A stretch of DNA of 64,000 bases from Petrolisthes cinctipes (Eukaryota; Arthropoda; Malacostraca; Decapoda; Porcellanidae). Made by a program: the position numbers and the translations under genes. How positions within the stretch are numbered: the stretch's first letter is position 1; each line of letters opens with the position of its first letter. The notes beneath the pieces are model-generated. The model saw nothing but the letters and a program-made list of their open reading frames with translations. It made no database searches and was not told where the DNA came from. The stretch is from assembly GCA_033782935.1 (NCBI GenBank), contig JAWQEG010001547.1, positions 728,501 through 792,500 on the forward strand, in the 5' to 3' direction. Below, one piece after another: positions 44,006-55,299 of the stretch.

Positions 44006-44542
44006 TGTAGTGGTGCTATGCACACCAATCCTTCCCTTTGTCTTAGCCGCACTGCTAACCTTTGTCGATGCCGCAAGTCTACCGCTATCCAGCTATAGAC
44101 ATGGCGAGTACACTAATCCCTTGGCCAGACAGGTTAATCCTCCCTGGGGGACTCATGCGGTCTGACCACAGTCATTCCCGGGTAGTGATTCACCAAGCCG
44201 CGCACCTGCGTCAGGTGAGAAAGTCATGTGGGCCGACGAGATAAACGGGGGCTGCCAGCCGCTGGAAGACAGATTATACCACTAGTTCCAGTACTATGAG
44301 GTCCTGCCCTGTCTCGCTGATATTGTCCACCTGCCACACATGTGTTGTTCAAGCCTTCACAACTCCTCACGGTAACTACAAATGCTACACTGCAACTACA
44401 GACTCTCCACGATGCTACACGACAGGCTGGTCTCCCGTAATATTACATGTACTGCATTTCCCTATATTACCAATAAACTGTACCGTGTATTCTGGAGTCT
44501 GTTCACCCAGGTAGTAACATAAGGGCTTCCTTACCATTATAA
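44006..44542 (+). repeat. 5' LTR of gypsy copy B
   Basis: It starts TGTAGTGGTGCTATGCACAC and contains GGCGAGTACACTAATCCCTT, CCAATAAACTGTACCG and, at its end, CTTCCTTACCATTATAA. The 3' partner ends ATTATAACA, so the last bases here may be lost. Confidence 0.75.
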
Positions 44543-44719
44543 TTGGCGATCCAGGCTTACACTGGTACGAGGTAATACGTACATGCTCACAAGCTCCACC
44601 ACGCTACGTACACATCAACCTCTTCGCCACGCCACTTCCAAACTTCCCAGCGGCCCTGCAGCTACGCCTCGCATCACCACTTCACCAACGTCGACCTCAT
44701 TGCTTCGCTGCTAAGGTAC

Positions 44720-46340
44720 CCCTTACTCATTCACATTTTTACCTCCAATTTTGCTTCATTCGTTACTGTGGTCACTTTTCCCAGTGTTCTATCCCTCCCA
44801 CATTTGCCTTAACGTAATTTTTGTCCCCGGTACTATACCCACTTTCTCTGTTTTTGTTACTCTCGCTCTTCTCTACACCGGTTTCCTGTTTCGTTGTGTA
44901 ACGCTCCTATTATTTCCTAATAATTAATTCTTAAGTTGTTTCACCTTAGGAGATGAAGCTTGCGACGGAAGCAGAATGAATATAGGTGTAAATATTGTAA
45001 ATAGGAATAATCTTGCTTTTCTGGCCTTATATTTGTCCAGCAAACTGAAACTTACTTTGGGAGTTGGTAACATTGTTGTGGCAATTGTGATAATCTCGTC
45101 CCCAAATATACATAACATTGGAACCGGAAGTGACGACAGAGGTTGTAATATTGTGAGATGATGATGAGGATATAATTAAGACTGAATCTTATTTTATGTG
45201 AAAGGCTTATGATAACCAGGTTTCATTGAATAATCTGTTGAGTGTTAATTTAAAGTTGTCATAAAGATTTATTTATGTGGAAGTGCGTGGCATCTTTCCC
45301 GCCTCCGCTGAGCGAGGAAGAAGGAAGAGGGTAGCCAACTTTGTCTCACTCTTCTCTTTCGACCCGACCAGCTGTGACGCCATATTGTCCACGTGGGGAC
45401 TTGCCTCATCTGTTGGTGAACTGGCGTAGGAATTAGGGTGTCAGGCATTAGGTTATTATTATTATTTTTGGTAAAAGTCACTAGTGCAGTATTATTTTTG
45501 GTAAAAGTCACTAGTGCAGTATTATTTTTTTTTTGGTAAAGCCACTAGTTGGGTATTATTATTATTTCTGGTAAAAGCCACTAGTTGGCCAGTGTTATAG
45601 TTGGTAACGCCACTAGTTGGCCAATATTATTTTTTGGTAAGCCACTAGTGTGGTGTTTTGGTAAAGCACTAGTTGGCCTGTGTCTTGATTTTTTTTTTTT
45701 TTTGTAAATGCCACGTGTATGGCAGGTGTCTAATCCTGTGAGCAATTCTGCTGGAAACTGACTCCTACAGTAGGTGATTGTGATTGCGAAGTCTAGGTCC
45801 ATTCACAATTGGGAGGGGGGTGGTACAGTAAGTGGGAGTCCAGTCTCCAGTGGTGTGCTACAGGTGGTATATGTATTATATTTTTTCTTGTACTTAATTT
45901 TGGGTTAACTAAGAACATTTCTAGTCTCTAGCCTAAATCATTATATTTTATTTTTGTATTTTGTCAAGTTGCAAGGCTGTGTTCTGGTCTAGTTTTTTGT
46001 AATATTGAAGTTTCGAGTAGAGTAAGGGGGAAGGTAGTCTTTGAAAACATTGTATTAAATCTATTGGGTAAATTTTAGTTAATAAGGGGGGCGTAAGTAC
46101 AGTATTAATCAAATCTTTATTTTTGTTTCTTGTGAAAGCTTTGTCATTATAATAATTATATGTATTTTTTATTTATTATATATGTAAATTGATGGGTCTC
46201 ACAATAATAAATCACTGGGTCTTTTATCTGTGAACAGTAGTTTGTCTGCACTATACCCTGCCACCTGAGGAAGGTCGAAGACAGTGAACACGAATCCAAA
46301 TATTTTTTTTTGTGATAGCGCAGGGTTTTTGGTTGGGAGC
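44720..46340. other. unassigned 1.6-kb insertion in the copy B leader, with a minisatellite
   Basis: No coding motif was recognised. 45440-45690 holds about eight degenerate units of GGTAAAAG.CACTAGT spaced 25-40 bp. 46200-46330 has AATAAATC followed by CCTGCCACCTGAGGAAGG and TTGGGAGCACCGGGAATA, which could be an LTR end with a primer site. The leader of copy B resumes near 46400. Confidence 0.4.
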
Positions 46341-46559
46341 ACCGGGAATATCCTGGTGGATCATAAGAACCGAAACACTGTGTTACAGTTGCTCTACCTA
46401 CCATTCCATTCATTTTCCCTATATTTCTTTCCTACCTCCTAGACCCCATTCTCTCCTCCTTTACACCATGTGCGTTCCTATTCCTTCATTATTTCCGTGT
46501 CCAGCATCATCCCTACACACACACACACACTCACCTACCTTAGGGGTGCCTTATCATCC

Positions 46560-46960
46560 ACTCCAACACCCTACATGCATCGCAGACGTATCTCCTCTTC
46601 ACTACGTACCCACGTGCTCCACAATAACTTCATTCTGTGCCCTGCATCAACTCAACGTGCATCGCTGCTTTACCCCTACACCAGTACGTGCCCACGTGCT
46701 CCACAATGTCCACGTGCCATGCCTACATCTACTCTACATGCAGCACACCACCACTGTCCCTTCACTACGTACCCACGTACTCATCTTTAACCACGTGCTG
46801 TGCACTACAAGGATGCTACGTGCATCGCTGCCCGATCTCCCCATCACTACGTGCACACATGCTCCACACCAGCCATGGCCACGAGCCTCAGATTATTCTA
46901 CGTGCATCGCTGCTGACGCCACACAACACGACCTTCATCCTCGTTCTCGCCTCTACGGAT
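46560..46960 (+). repeat. CACGTG-rich degenerate tandem repeats in the copy B leader
   Basis: Recurrent CTACGTGCATCGCTGCC and CCCACGTGCTCCACA units, several of them with CACGTG palindromes, matching the array in copy A (20010-19740). The short open frames across it are by-products of the repeats. Confidence 0.68.
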
Positions 46961-47202
46961 ATCCTTAAATACCCACTATAGGCCAACAAGTTAAGTACAT
47001 TGTATACTTACTTTCTACGCTTTCTCTCAGTGATTCCCCCCCAAGTGCTACTTACCCCCATTTTTTTCACATTCTTTTGTATTTTGCCCTCGAGCCCAGT
47101 CCTGTGTTTGTTGTGTAACCATGCCTTCACCCATATTCACCCATACCTCACACCACCCCCTGGTTCATACATCACCTCACCGCATACTTCCCGCCTACAC
47201 CA

Positions 47203-47338
47203 TGGACGCCACATCACAGGCCTCACAAGCTGTAGCTAGCATCCTGTCACCTAATGCTTCCTTACACTCCTTCCCACAACACTCTTCCACCTCCAGACAC
47301 ACTATGTCCACCCCACACTACAACGCAAGTCTAGTGTG
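47203..47338 (+). pseudogene. gag N-terminus of gypsy copy B
   Basis: MDATSQASQAVASILSPNAS.. from 47203, comparable with the gag start of copy A. It stops at TGA 47336-47338, where the internal deletion begins, about 45 codons in. Confidence 0.6.
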
Positions 47339-47344
47339 ACACAT

Positions 47345-48005
47345 CCTGCGGCACTCCACGCCCTTATATTCCTGAGCAATTTAGAGAAACTGTATTCAAC
47401 CAGTATCACTCCATCAACCACCCAGGGATTGCAGGTACACTCTGCCTCATTAGTCGGCTTGCAGTCCGGCTGGGAATGAGGAAGCAGGTCAAGGATTGGG
47501 TGTCAGCGTGCCTTCTCTGTCATCGCGCTAAGGTGGGGTGACATACACGCCCACCGTTACACGAGTTCACCATTCTTTCTTGCAGATTTCACACGGTGCA
47601 TGTCGACATCTTGGCCCTCTCCCCTCATCCCGAGGATACCGTTACTACCTGACGTGTGTGGATAGGACGACACGGTGGTGTACGGCCATTCCGATGTATG
47701 ACATCACCGCTGAAGGCACCGCTCGCCATTTCCTTAGCAAATGGGTGTCTAACTTTGGTCCCCCAGCAGTAATTGTTACTGACCAAAGCACCCAGTTTGA
47801 ATCCAAGGCTTGGCAGGACATGCTGACATTATTAGGGACGCCCCGACAATGGACCACCGAGTACCACCCCGCAAGCAACGGTATGGTCGCTAACGCCACA
47901 CCTATACCTACGCGCCAGCAAACAAGGCAGACGTACTTACCACCTGACCTCAACATCGCTTCTTCATTACTCCTACGCATGGACTCCCACTGCGCTCTAC
48001 TCTAG
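47345..48005 (+). pseudogene. integrase of gypsy copy B
   Basis: Head: EQFRETVFNQYHSINHPGIAGTL (H..H) and VKDWVSACLLCHRAKVG (CX2C). After a frameshift near 47540 the core has D in VHVDILALSPHPE-like degraded sequence, WCTAIPMYDITAEGTARHF, D in IVTDQSTQFESKAWQDML and YHPASNGMV. The chain then jumps to pol-tail sequence (TRQQTRQTYLPPDLN), so the segment with the catalytic Glu is lost. TAG at 48003. Confidence 0.75.
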
Positions 48006-48008
48006 CAG

Positions 48009-49040
48009 ATGTACAATGGCCCGCATACCGTACTCTCCAAGGCGGATGTAACGGTTATGCTACAGGTACGCGGTAAGCCGTACATCATGTCCTGGGAGCG
48101 GGTAAAACCTGCCCACACCACGCCACTTGCTACAACCCACGCGCATCCAACCACACCCAAGCATACTCACACCACACCTCCCATTCGCCACGCCTCATAC
48201 GTGCCCCATATACTCCCCTCATCACACCGGCCACCGCTTTTGCCTACACCATACGCAACACCATTCATACCTACACAACCACCTGCAACCTCTATGACAT
48301 ACCTCATTCCTCACCCACATTCCATCCTACCTATTCACGCCTCCACTACTGACACCCCACACTCTCACGCAGGTGCCTCCTCCCACACCTCAACTCATTC
48401 ACCCTACCATTCCTACCCTTCCTTCACCAGTTACGTCACCTCCTTCCTCCCTACCCCCTCCACCCCCTACCCCATCCACGCCTATCACCGACTCCATCCC
48501 TGTACCCGTCATTCCACCACCTTCCCCCCTCCCCAACACACCTTACCCCCAGGAACCTATCTCCTCCCTTAGCCCCAATCCTGCCTCCCATCCTAACTTC
48601 ACCACACCTGATCATGACCTACCTGAACCCTTTACCCCTACCATCACTCCCACGCTCCCGCCTCCCCATCCCATTACCTCCCCTATACCTGAACCCACCC
48701 TACCTTTATCCCCGCCTCCACAAGCCCAACCCACACCTCCTTCCATTGAATTATGTTTCTAGTCTCCCTCAGGAACTGCCACCTGTCTTCCACATCATGC
48801 CAGCCACACCTCCTCGTCCCGCCAGCCCTCCTCACCAGTGCACGCCTTCACCTCGCCCGGCTACACCTCCACCCCCACAACAGGAGCGGCAGGACGATGA
48901 ACCCCGTTATGGTCCGTGATGGATTCACCTCTCGTTCAGGGCGTATTATAAAACGCCCGGCTAAATACGTGGTGGTGGTACACAATGCAGACACTCACAC
49001 ACTCCACACATCTCTTGACACACACTCCCCCTACTACTAA
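48009..49040 (+). pseudogene. pol C-terminal region of gypsy copy B (GPY/F-like module and Pro/Thr-rich tail)
   Basis: It begins MYNGPHTVLSKADVTVMLQV, RGKPYIMSWERVKPA, a GPY/F-type module after integrase. About 250 residues of Pro/Thr/His/Ser-rich sequence follow, in alternating frames. It ends with PRPATPPPP, DGFTSRSGRIIKRPAKYV (about 48920-48985), as in copy A. Frames change at about 48570 and 48760. Confidence 0.65.
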
Positions 49041-49266
49041 TTGACACACACTTACCTTGTCTCCCACTCCTACAATCCACACTATACCTTTACATTTCTG
49101 TATGACATTCATTCATTATTCAAGTTGTGTTATCCATATATGTTTGCTTTTTGACTTATTGTATTTTGTTATTTTTTTTCTATGACTATTGTATGTTTAT
49201 GCATTGTACACCTTACCCTCTCCCTTAATAAAATTTATTCCATGGGGGGGGGGGGGAGCGGGGTAC

Positions 49267-49506
49267 TGTAATGGTGCCATACACGCCACTCCGTCCCTTT
49301 GTCGTTGCCGCACATCTATCCTTTGTCTGAGCCTCACCTCTACCACCATCCAGCCTTCAGACGTGGCGAGTACACTAATCCCTTGGCCAGACAGGTTAAT
49401 CCTCCCTTGGGGACTCGGGCGGTCTGACTACAGTCCTTCCTATACTGTGTATTCTGGAGTTTGTTCACCCGGGTAGTAACGTATTGGCTTCCTTACCATT
49501 ATAACA
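49267..49506 (+). repeat. 3' LTR of gypsy copy B (internally deleted)
   Basis: It starts TGTAATGGTGCCATACACGC after a G-run (49242-49262) and ends CCTTACCATTATAACA. It is about 300 bp shorter than the 5' LTR; the gap falls between GACTACAGTCCTTCC and TATACTGTGTATTCTGG. Confidence 0.75.
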
Positions 49507-49954
49507 TATAGCATCAATGAGACGTGTTTCACAAAAATTTTAAACATCAAAGTACATGTTAGTTGTCTTTATACATTGTTCAACATAACTGTCTAAGTGA
49601 AGCGGTATACTATTTATGTTAAAGGCAATTAAATTAAGAGAAGGTTTTTCATCAAGTAAGTAAGAGATAGTTGCAATATACTTCGTTAAAGTCGAACTCG
49701 ATGGAGAGAGTATTCGGTATATTTTCATAATATTTAAGAGGCTCGAACGTCAAGTTATCAATTTCATGGAGTGGAAAATTATGTTAACAATTGTCACTAA
49801 ATATGGAAACGAGATAAAGCAAATGGAAAAGGGTTCTGATCCATAGTACACATATGTTTATAAATTTAGCTGGGTGGTGTTTACTTATTCCTTTGCCGTG
49901 AAGTCCTTGCAGCTGACTTGGTTTGATATTGAGGGGCCGTCCGTTGTCCCCCAG
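49507..49954. other. no gene recognised
   Basis: AT-rich stretch after the copy B LTR. Short open frames without motifs. Confidence 0.3.
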
Positions 49955-51129
49955 GTGTGCCAGCCATGGCAGGCGCCTGTCCCTCACGGCTCTTACTGGT
50001 CAGGTTCTGGCTACCAACTGAAGCACTAGTGGCGGCCAAGGCGGGGGCAGCAGCGCCATCCCCGGTGACGTCAGATATTGTTTTTCTGATATTTCAGGTT
50101 GTTGTTGTTGATGTTGGTTCAGGTTCGGCGGTAGCTTTGTTGGTGTGTCTTTCTTTTATAATTAACTTCGTATGGCGAAAATATGCCATTTTTCCTTCGC
50201 TCCTAGCTTGCCTTAAACGATGTGGGGCACAAGTCTTCATTAATGTAAATCTGTGTTCCCTGTAGCTTAGAAAGATTTCGGATGACTGCCTCTCTATCAC
50301 TAAAACCTGTTAAAGGTGTCATTGATGGGGTACTTACCGTTCTGATGGTGGTGGTGTTGTCCTACACGATAAACACACTCTGTTGAAGGTGTCAATGATG
50401 GGGTACTTACCGTTCTGATGGTGGTAGTGTTGTCCTACACGATAAACACACTCTGTTGAAGGTGTCAATGATGGGGTACTTACCGTTCTGATGGTGGTAG
50501 TGTTGTCCTACACGATAAACACACTCTGTTGAAGGTGTCAATGATGGGGTACTTACCGTTCTGATGGTGGTAGTGTTGTCCTACACGATAAACACACTCT
50601 GTTGAAGGTGTCAATGATGGGGTACTTACCGTTCTGATGGTGGTAGTGTTGTCCTACACGATAAACACACTCTGTTGAAGGTGTCAATGATGGGGTACTT
50701 ACCGTTCTGATGGTGGTAGTGTTGTCCTACACGATAAACACACTCTAGCTGGATGTTTGATTGTTGTAATTTTTCTTCCAATATGCGGTTTACTTTCTTG
50801 GCTGATTGTTCCCAGATCTAGTTAGATTCCTCCTCAATTCCCACAAATTGTAGATTATTAGGTTTGTTATAATCATCCAGGTAGCCACAGCAATCTTTAA
50901 TAAGTGCAGCAATAGAATTGGAACCCACCTGCAAGTCTTCAGATAGTGTCTTGATCAGTTGTTTGTTGCCCTCGTCCTCTAGCTTCAGCTGTTTCACTTG
51001 TTGTTTCAGGGTGTCAATTTCACCTTGAGAAAATTCCCGGCTAATTCTCAAGTCATGTACACTCGTGATACATAATTTCTGACCAGAGTGTGAGGAGCAG
51101 AAAGCTTCGAAACGCCTGGTATTGCTCAT
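49955..51129 (-). pseudogene. LINE ORF1 (coiled coil and RRM-like), with a tandem expansion
   Basis: From 51129: a heptad-rich segment (FSQGEIDTLKQQVKQLKLEDEG), then LDDYNKPNNLQFVGIEEESN, matching the RRM-like core of CR1/L2-type ORF1 proteins (pattern RRNNLxxxGIxE). It is disrupted by six 73-bp repeats (50746-50306), each carrying VYRVGQHYHHQNGKYPII. It resumes with REAVIRNLSKLQGTQIYINEDL and ERRKNGIFSPYEVNYKRKTH and ends in a low-complexity tail near 49960. The repeat length is not a multiple of three, so the frame is lost. Confidence 0.68.
50306..50746. repeat. 73-bp tandem repeat, about six copies
   Basis: Units begin GATGGGGTACTTACCGTTCT at 50324, 50397, 50470, 50543, 50616 and 50689, spaced exactly 73 bp. 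The later copies are nearly identical, so the amplification is recent. The unit is a piece of a LINE ORF1 on the minus strand. Confidence 0.93.
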
Positions 51130-51244
51130 TTCCCTACCCAGTACACCTATAGAGGCTGATGAGTTCGAATGCAGGGTATGTGTGTGTGGTGCCTGCCGTT
51201 CGTCTCTGGTCAGGGATTACGTATCACGAGTGTACTGTACAGTC

Positions 51245-51441
51245 GGGTACCACAATCTCTAACCTACCTGAGTCGAAGCCCGAGTTTTGAACTATGAGGT
51301 TTCTGGACGACATTAGACTCAAAGCTTCCTTTGGTTCGAAATGTGTGTGGCCTCATGATGGTTTAGGTGGGCTGTCGTCCAGAAACCGCCTGCTTCTAAT
51401 CTCGGGCTTCTACTCAGGTGGGCTGGGGATTGTGGTGCGCG
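51245..51441. mobile_element. 200-bp MITE with long inverted arms
   Basis: Arms 51246-51314 and 51372-51440 are inverted copies (ACCACAATC.CTA, ACCTGAGTCGAAGCCCGAG, TTTCTGGACGACA). The centre has TTGGTTCGAAATGTGTGTGG. Both match the long element 27445-32399. Confidence 0.75.
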
Positions 51442-51599
51442 ATAGTTTGGAGGATTCAGTTACTCCAGATTTACCACCATAAAATTTCCCCTGTTAATGT
51501 GTTTCTCTGGTGAGAGTGAGTTTTGAATAGTCATCCCCAAATCCTTTTCCTCGGGTGCCGTTTGTATTGCCTACCCACCCATGCTGTAATTTCCTGATG

Positions 51600-53290
51600 G
51601 CCTACTATTACTATTTCCCATTTCTTAGCATTAAATTAAATTTCCCAATCCTGGCTCCACTTGAGAATCTTGTTCAAATCCTCCTGTAATTCCTCACAAC
51701 TCCTTGCATCCTCTATCATTTTCATTATCTTAGCGTCGTCTGCAAACAGACTTGTATAGCTTTCGACACCTTCCACCATGTCATTAACATATACAACAAA
51801 CATAATCGGTCCCAACACTGAACCTTGTGGTACTCTCCTTACAACTTCTCTCCATGTTGACTTCAGACCCCTGACTACTGTACTCATCTGCCTCCCTACC
51901 AAATAATCCTTCATCCATTCCAGGAGCCTTCCCTGTACTTCACCAAACTTTTCCAACTTCCACATCAACCTCCTGTGAGGAACTTTATCAAATGCCTTCT
52001 TTAAATCCAGCTAAACACAAGCGACCCATCCTTCCCTCTCCTGTACCCCATCTATTACCCTCGAGTAAAAACTCAATAAATTTGTGATGCATGATTTCCC
52101 CTTCCTGAATCCTAATTGGGCTTTAGTTATGCTTTTTGTACTTTCCAAGTGTCTTACCCATTCATTCTTTATTATACCCTCGCATAGCTTGCACTTGTTA
52201 TTGACACTGACCTGTAATTTAGAGGATTTTCCTTATTGCATCCTTTATATAAAGGCACTATGTGTGCTCTCTTCTACTTCTTTGGAACTTTACCCTCCTG
52301 TAGGCTACTCTCTATGATACTGTAGACTGGCAATAATAACTGTTCATTACATTCCTTAATTAAGAATCATCCCGGCAATTCCATCCGGACCTTTCTCTTT
52401 TCTTCCATCCAGTAGATTTTCCCTCTCCACCTTTATATCCCCCAGCATAACCTCCCCTCTGTCCTCTCTATTCCTATCAAACTCACTCTCTTGTAAATAC
52501 CTCTTGGAATTTCTTCTTCATAACTTCTCAAATATTCTAATCATCTTCACCCTCCATGTTTAGCCTCTTGATTCCAACCTTCTGTTTCATTTTTCCATTT
52601 ATAAACCTATGTAACAATTTAGGTTCTTTTATACATTTATCCACGATATCTTTTTTCATAATTTTTCTCCGCCTCTTTTCTTGCCTCAACATAACTATTT
52701 CTTGCCTTTTTAAATGCCTCTCTATTTTTCTGTGTATTCCTCCTCCGCATTATATTCCAGGCTTCCTCCTTTCTGAATCTTGCTGTCTCACATTGTCCAG
52801 TGAACCATTCTTTTTTCTTCAGTTAACTTATCTTATATTTTGATACAGTCACCAGCACTAATAAGTATTCAGGTGTGTCTACAATAACATCTCCATTGGA
52901 ATTACTTCGCTGGTGAATTTGGTCTGTTCAAAGCTTCAACCAGAGCTGTATACTTATTAGTGACTGTACATACTTAGATACTCCTTCCGTATATATTTTT
53001 TCCAAATATAAGGTATTTTCTCTGCACACTTCCGGCATCCACCAGCTCCATCCAGTCTGTACCAGAAAAGAACTTTCTTTGGCTTCTAAACTCAGTCCTT
53101 CCATAATTCAACCTATTCTCCCTATGTGCTTCATCCCTCACATCTACACCTCTCTCTAATATTTTCAACTCAATAAGTACGCTCGCAATCCAAAATATGT
53201 ATCCAGGCTTCCTTTGAATATCCTGATCGAGTATTAATATAGCGAGCTTAAGCAAATATGAAACAGGATAAGCGTTGTCATTGTTTCACT
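51600..53290 (-). pseudogene. LINE endonuclease-RT remnant
   Basis: The clear RT part, 51968-51636, reads RLLEWMKDYLVGRQ, RRVPQGSVLGPIMFVVYVNDM and the FADD box (SYTSLFADDAKI), then DLNKILKWSQDW. Upstream (52000-52970) runs degraded RT and linker in mixed frames. 53255-52974 reads like the spacer after the endonuclease (RKFFSGTDWMELV). No complete endonuclease was found. A 121-bp MITE (52846-52966) sits inside. Confidence 0.7.
52846..52966. mobile_element. 121-bp MITE with TA target duplication
   Basis: Ends CAGTCAC..CTAATAAGTAT and ATACTTATTAGTGACTG, flanked by TA (52844-52845 and 52967-52968). This is the Tc1/mariner size and pattern. It lies within the LINE remnant. Confidence 0.65.
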
Positions 53291-53806
53291 AGTATGTCAA
53301 CTGATTCAAAACTTCAACAAGACCTGGATACAAATTTTGGATTCCGAGTGTACATCATCACTTTTGTCTAGCAGACTTTTGTATGTGATGTCTGCTATTA
53401 CATCCGCCCCCCTAGTGAACACCAGATGGAGCATTGATGGCTCGTCTGTTCATCTATACCTAGTTTTTTCTGTCACCCATTTTGTCATCATATTCTCCAC
53501 TGTCAGTTCGAGTAATGCCGCTCCCCATGAATCTGGTTTACCCATTGTATCCTTTCTCATGCTGTTTCATTACTTTGTAGTGTACATACCACATGTTTGT
53601 ATTAGTAACTCCTCAAATGTACCAGGTACTACTCGCATGAATATATTGTTAAAATCAGGAAATATAGCTCTCCGCTGATGGAATGTTATCACTCATCCTA
53701 CCATAGCAAATAAACGGACTAATTACTGCTAAGAGATGCACCCCAAACATCTCACAGTTCTTGCACAGGATATTAAGAGACAACCTTATTTGCACACGCA
53801 ACATTT

Positions 53807-53820
53807 TGGTGACCTCCTGA
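53807..53820 (+). other. tRNA-Trp-like primer binding site of copy E
   Basis: TGGTGACCTCCTGA directly after a sequence ending ...CGCAACATTT. TGGTGACC matches the complement of the tRNA-Trp 3' end, the primer reported for CsRn1-type elements. Confidence 0.55.
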
Positions 53821-53939
53821 GTGACACATCTCCTGACTAGCAGCCCGCAACCACTGGCTCGCTAGTTATTTTTTGGACAATTCACTTCAGTTGTCTCCTC
53901 TCCTTTGCTACTTCTCACTTTCACTGCATCTCTGCCTGC

Positions 53940-54190
53940 CGCCACAACATTCCTCCTTCCCCTCAGCAATTCTACCCAGCCTGCCTGCCGCTGCCTCCAG
54001 CCTGCCACCACCGCCTCCAGCCTGCCACCACTGCCTCCAACCTGCCTGCCGCTGCCTCTAGCCTGCCACCACCGCCTCCAGCCTGCCTGCCGCCGCCTCC
54101 AGCCTGCCTGCTGCCACCTCCAGCCTGCCTGCCGCCGCCTCCAGCCTGCCTGCCGCCGCCTCCAGCCTACCTGCCGCCGCCGTCTCTCTC
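53940..54190 (+). repeat. CCAGCCTGCC repeats in the copy E leader
   Basis: About ten degenerate units of GCCGCCTCCAGCCTGCCT between the primer site and gag. The open frames here reflect the repeat. Confidence 0.75.
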
Positions 54191-54434
54191 TCTCACTGCT
54201 AACTTAGCATACCTACTTCTTCCTCCACTACTCACCTTACCTACTTCTTCCTCCATTACTCACCTTACCTGAAGCTGCCTATTTCTTCCTCCACTACTCA
54301 CCTTACCCGACGCTGTCCGTTCCCTACATTTCTAACCTACCTACCTTACCCACAGCCGCCTTTCCCTCCCAACCTCACCCGTTGCAGCCTATCTCTTCTA
54401 ACCCCACCTGTCGCTGCCTTTTTCCACATTCACC

Positions 54435-55260
54435 ATGTCTGAACCTCAAGACATCTCTGACACCACTCCCACCATCTCTAACTTTCATACTCCCACCTTC
54501 TCTTCTCACAACCCTACCCTATGGTTCACCATTCTTGAAGTCAACTTCAGAGCACACCGCATCACCTCCAGTCTTAAGAAGTTCAGTGCCGTCACCACCC
54601 TTCCGCCTTCTGAAGTCCTCGCCCAACTCTTTGATTCTGTCACAGCCGCCTGCCTGCACCAGTGACACTCCCTACGAGGACCATCACCACACGTCTTGAA
54701 GCTTCTCTCTCTACTCGACTCCAGGAACTTCTCTCCAAGGAAGAGCTAGGGAATGAAAAACCTACCGACCTCCTCCGACGGATGAAGAAACTCATCAGTA
54801 CCCACCAGCAGTCCTTCGACACCACCATCCTCACCCACCTCTTCTATTAGCGCCTCCCGCAGACCATCCAACACAACCTCATCACAGTTAAAGGCAAGTT
54901 ACCCCTTGAAGACCTCGCCCTGCTTGCAGATGAGTTCATGGACACCATCCTAAATGACACCACCATCTGCCACATCACCTCATCAAACGAAATCACCCAA
55001 CTCAAGGACTTCATCTCCAGCCTGGAACCACAAGTAAGTGAGTTGACAATTCAAGTACAACAACAGTCTCGTGCCTGCTCTCCAACTCCACGACGCCACA
55101 GGTTTTGCAGCAGAGACTCCCGCAACAACTCCAACAACTCCACCAACTCCAACAGTAACGGTATGTGCTTCAATCATAATCGTTTTGGTCAATATGTACA
55201 CCATTGCCAGCAACCCTGTTCATTTAATTCGGGAAACGACACCAGCAGTCACTAGTGGTC
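54435..55260 (+). pseudogene. gag of gypsy copy E
   Basis: ATG at 54435. The capsid-like domain starts TPTFSSHNPTLWFTILEVNF and HRITSSLKKFSAVTTLPP. A frameshift near 54660 leads to RLQELLSKEELGNEKPTDLL. A TAG at 54848-54850 breaks FY(Q)RLPQTIQ. After another shift comes a Gln/Ser-rich stretch and the CHCC finger CFNHNRFGQYVHHCQQPC (55164-55217). About 275 codons in total, typical for this gag type. Confidence 0.8.
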
Positions 55261-55299
55261 CATAATGCCTGCAAACGGAAGTCCACACTCTTCCAAATC

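Larger units (their letters stand above)
44006..49506 (+). mobile_element. Ty3/gypsy element, copy B (two LTRs, pol mostly deleted)
   Basis: 5' LTR (44006-44542), primer-site-like TTGGCGATCCAGGC (44543-44556), a leader interrupted by 1.6 kb of unrelated DNA, a leader repeat array, gag start (47203), integrase (47345-48005), pol tail (48009-49040), a G-run and the 3' LTR (49267-49506). Protease, RT, RNase H and most of gag are missing between 47338 and 47345. No 5-bp target duplication was found. Same lineage as A and C. Confidence 0.78.

Noticed and set aside
46312..46968. 218-codon plus-strand frame as a gene
   Set aside because: It runs through the CACGTG leader repeats and has no domain; it is leader of gypsy copy B.
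50306..50746. Repeated 5' splice-donor consensus (CGGTAAGTA on the minus strand) in each 73-bp unit
   Set aside because: The bases encode Asn-Gly-Lys-Tyr of a LINE ORF1 segment, so the match is a coding coincidence.
50306..50746. CRISPR-like array of regular repeats
   Set aside because: There are no unique spacers; the whole 73-bp unit is repeated, and the context is eukaryotic.
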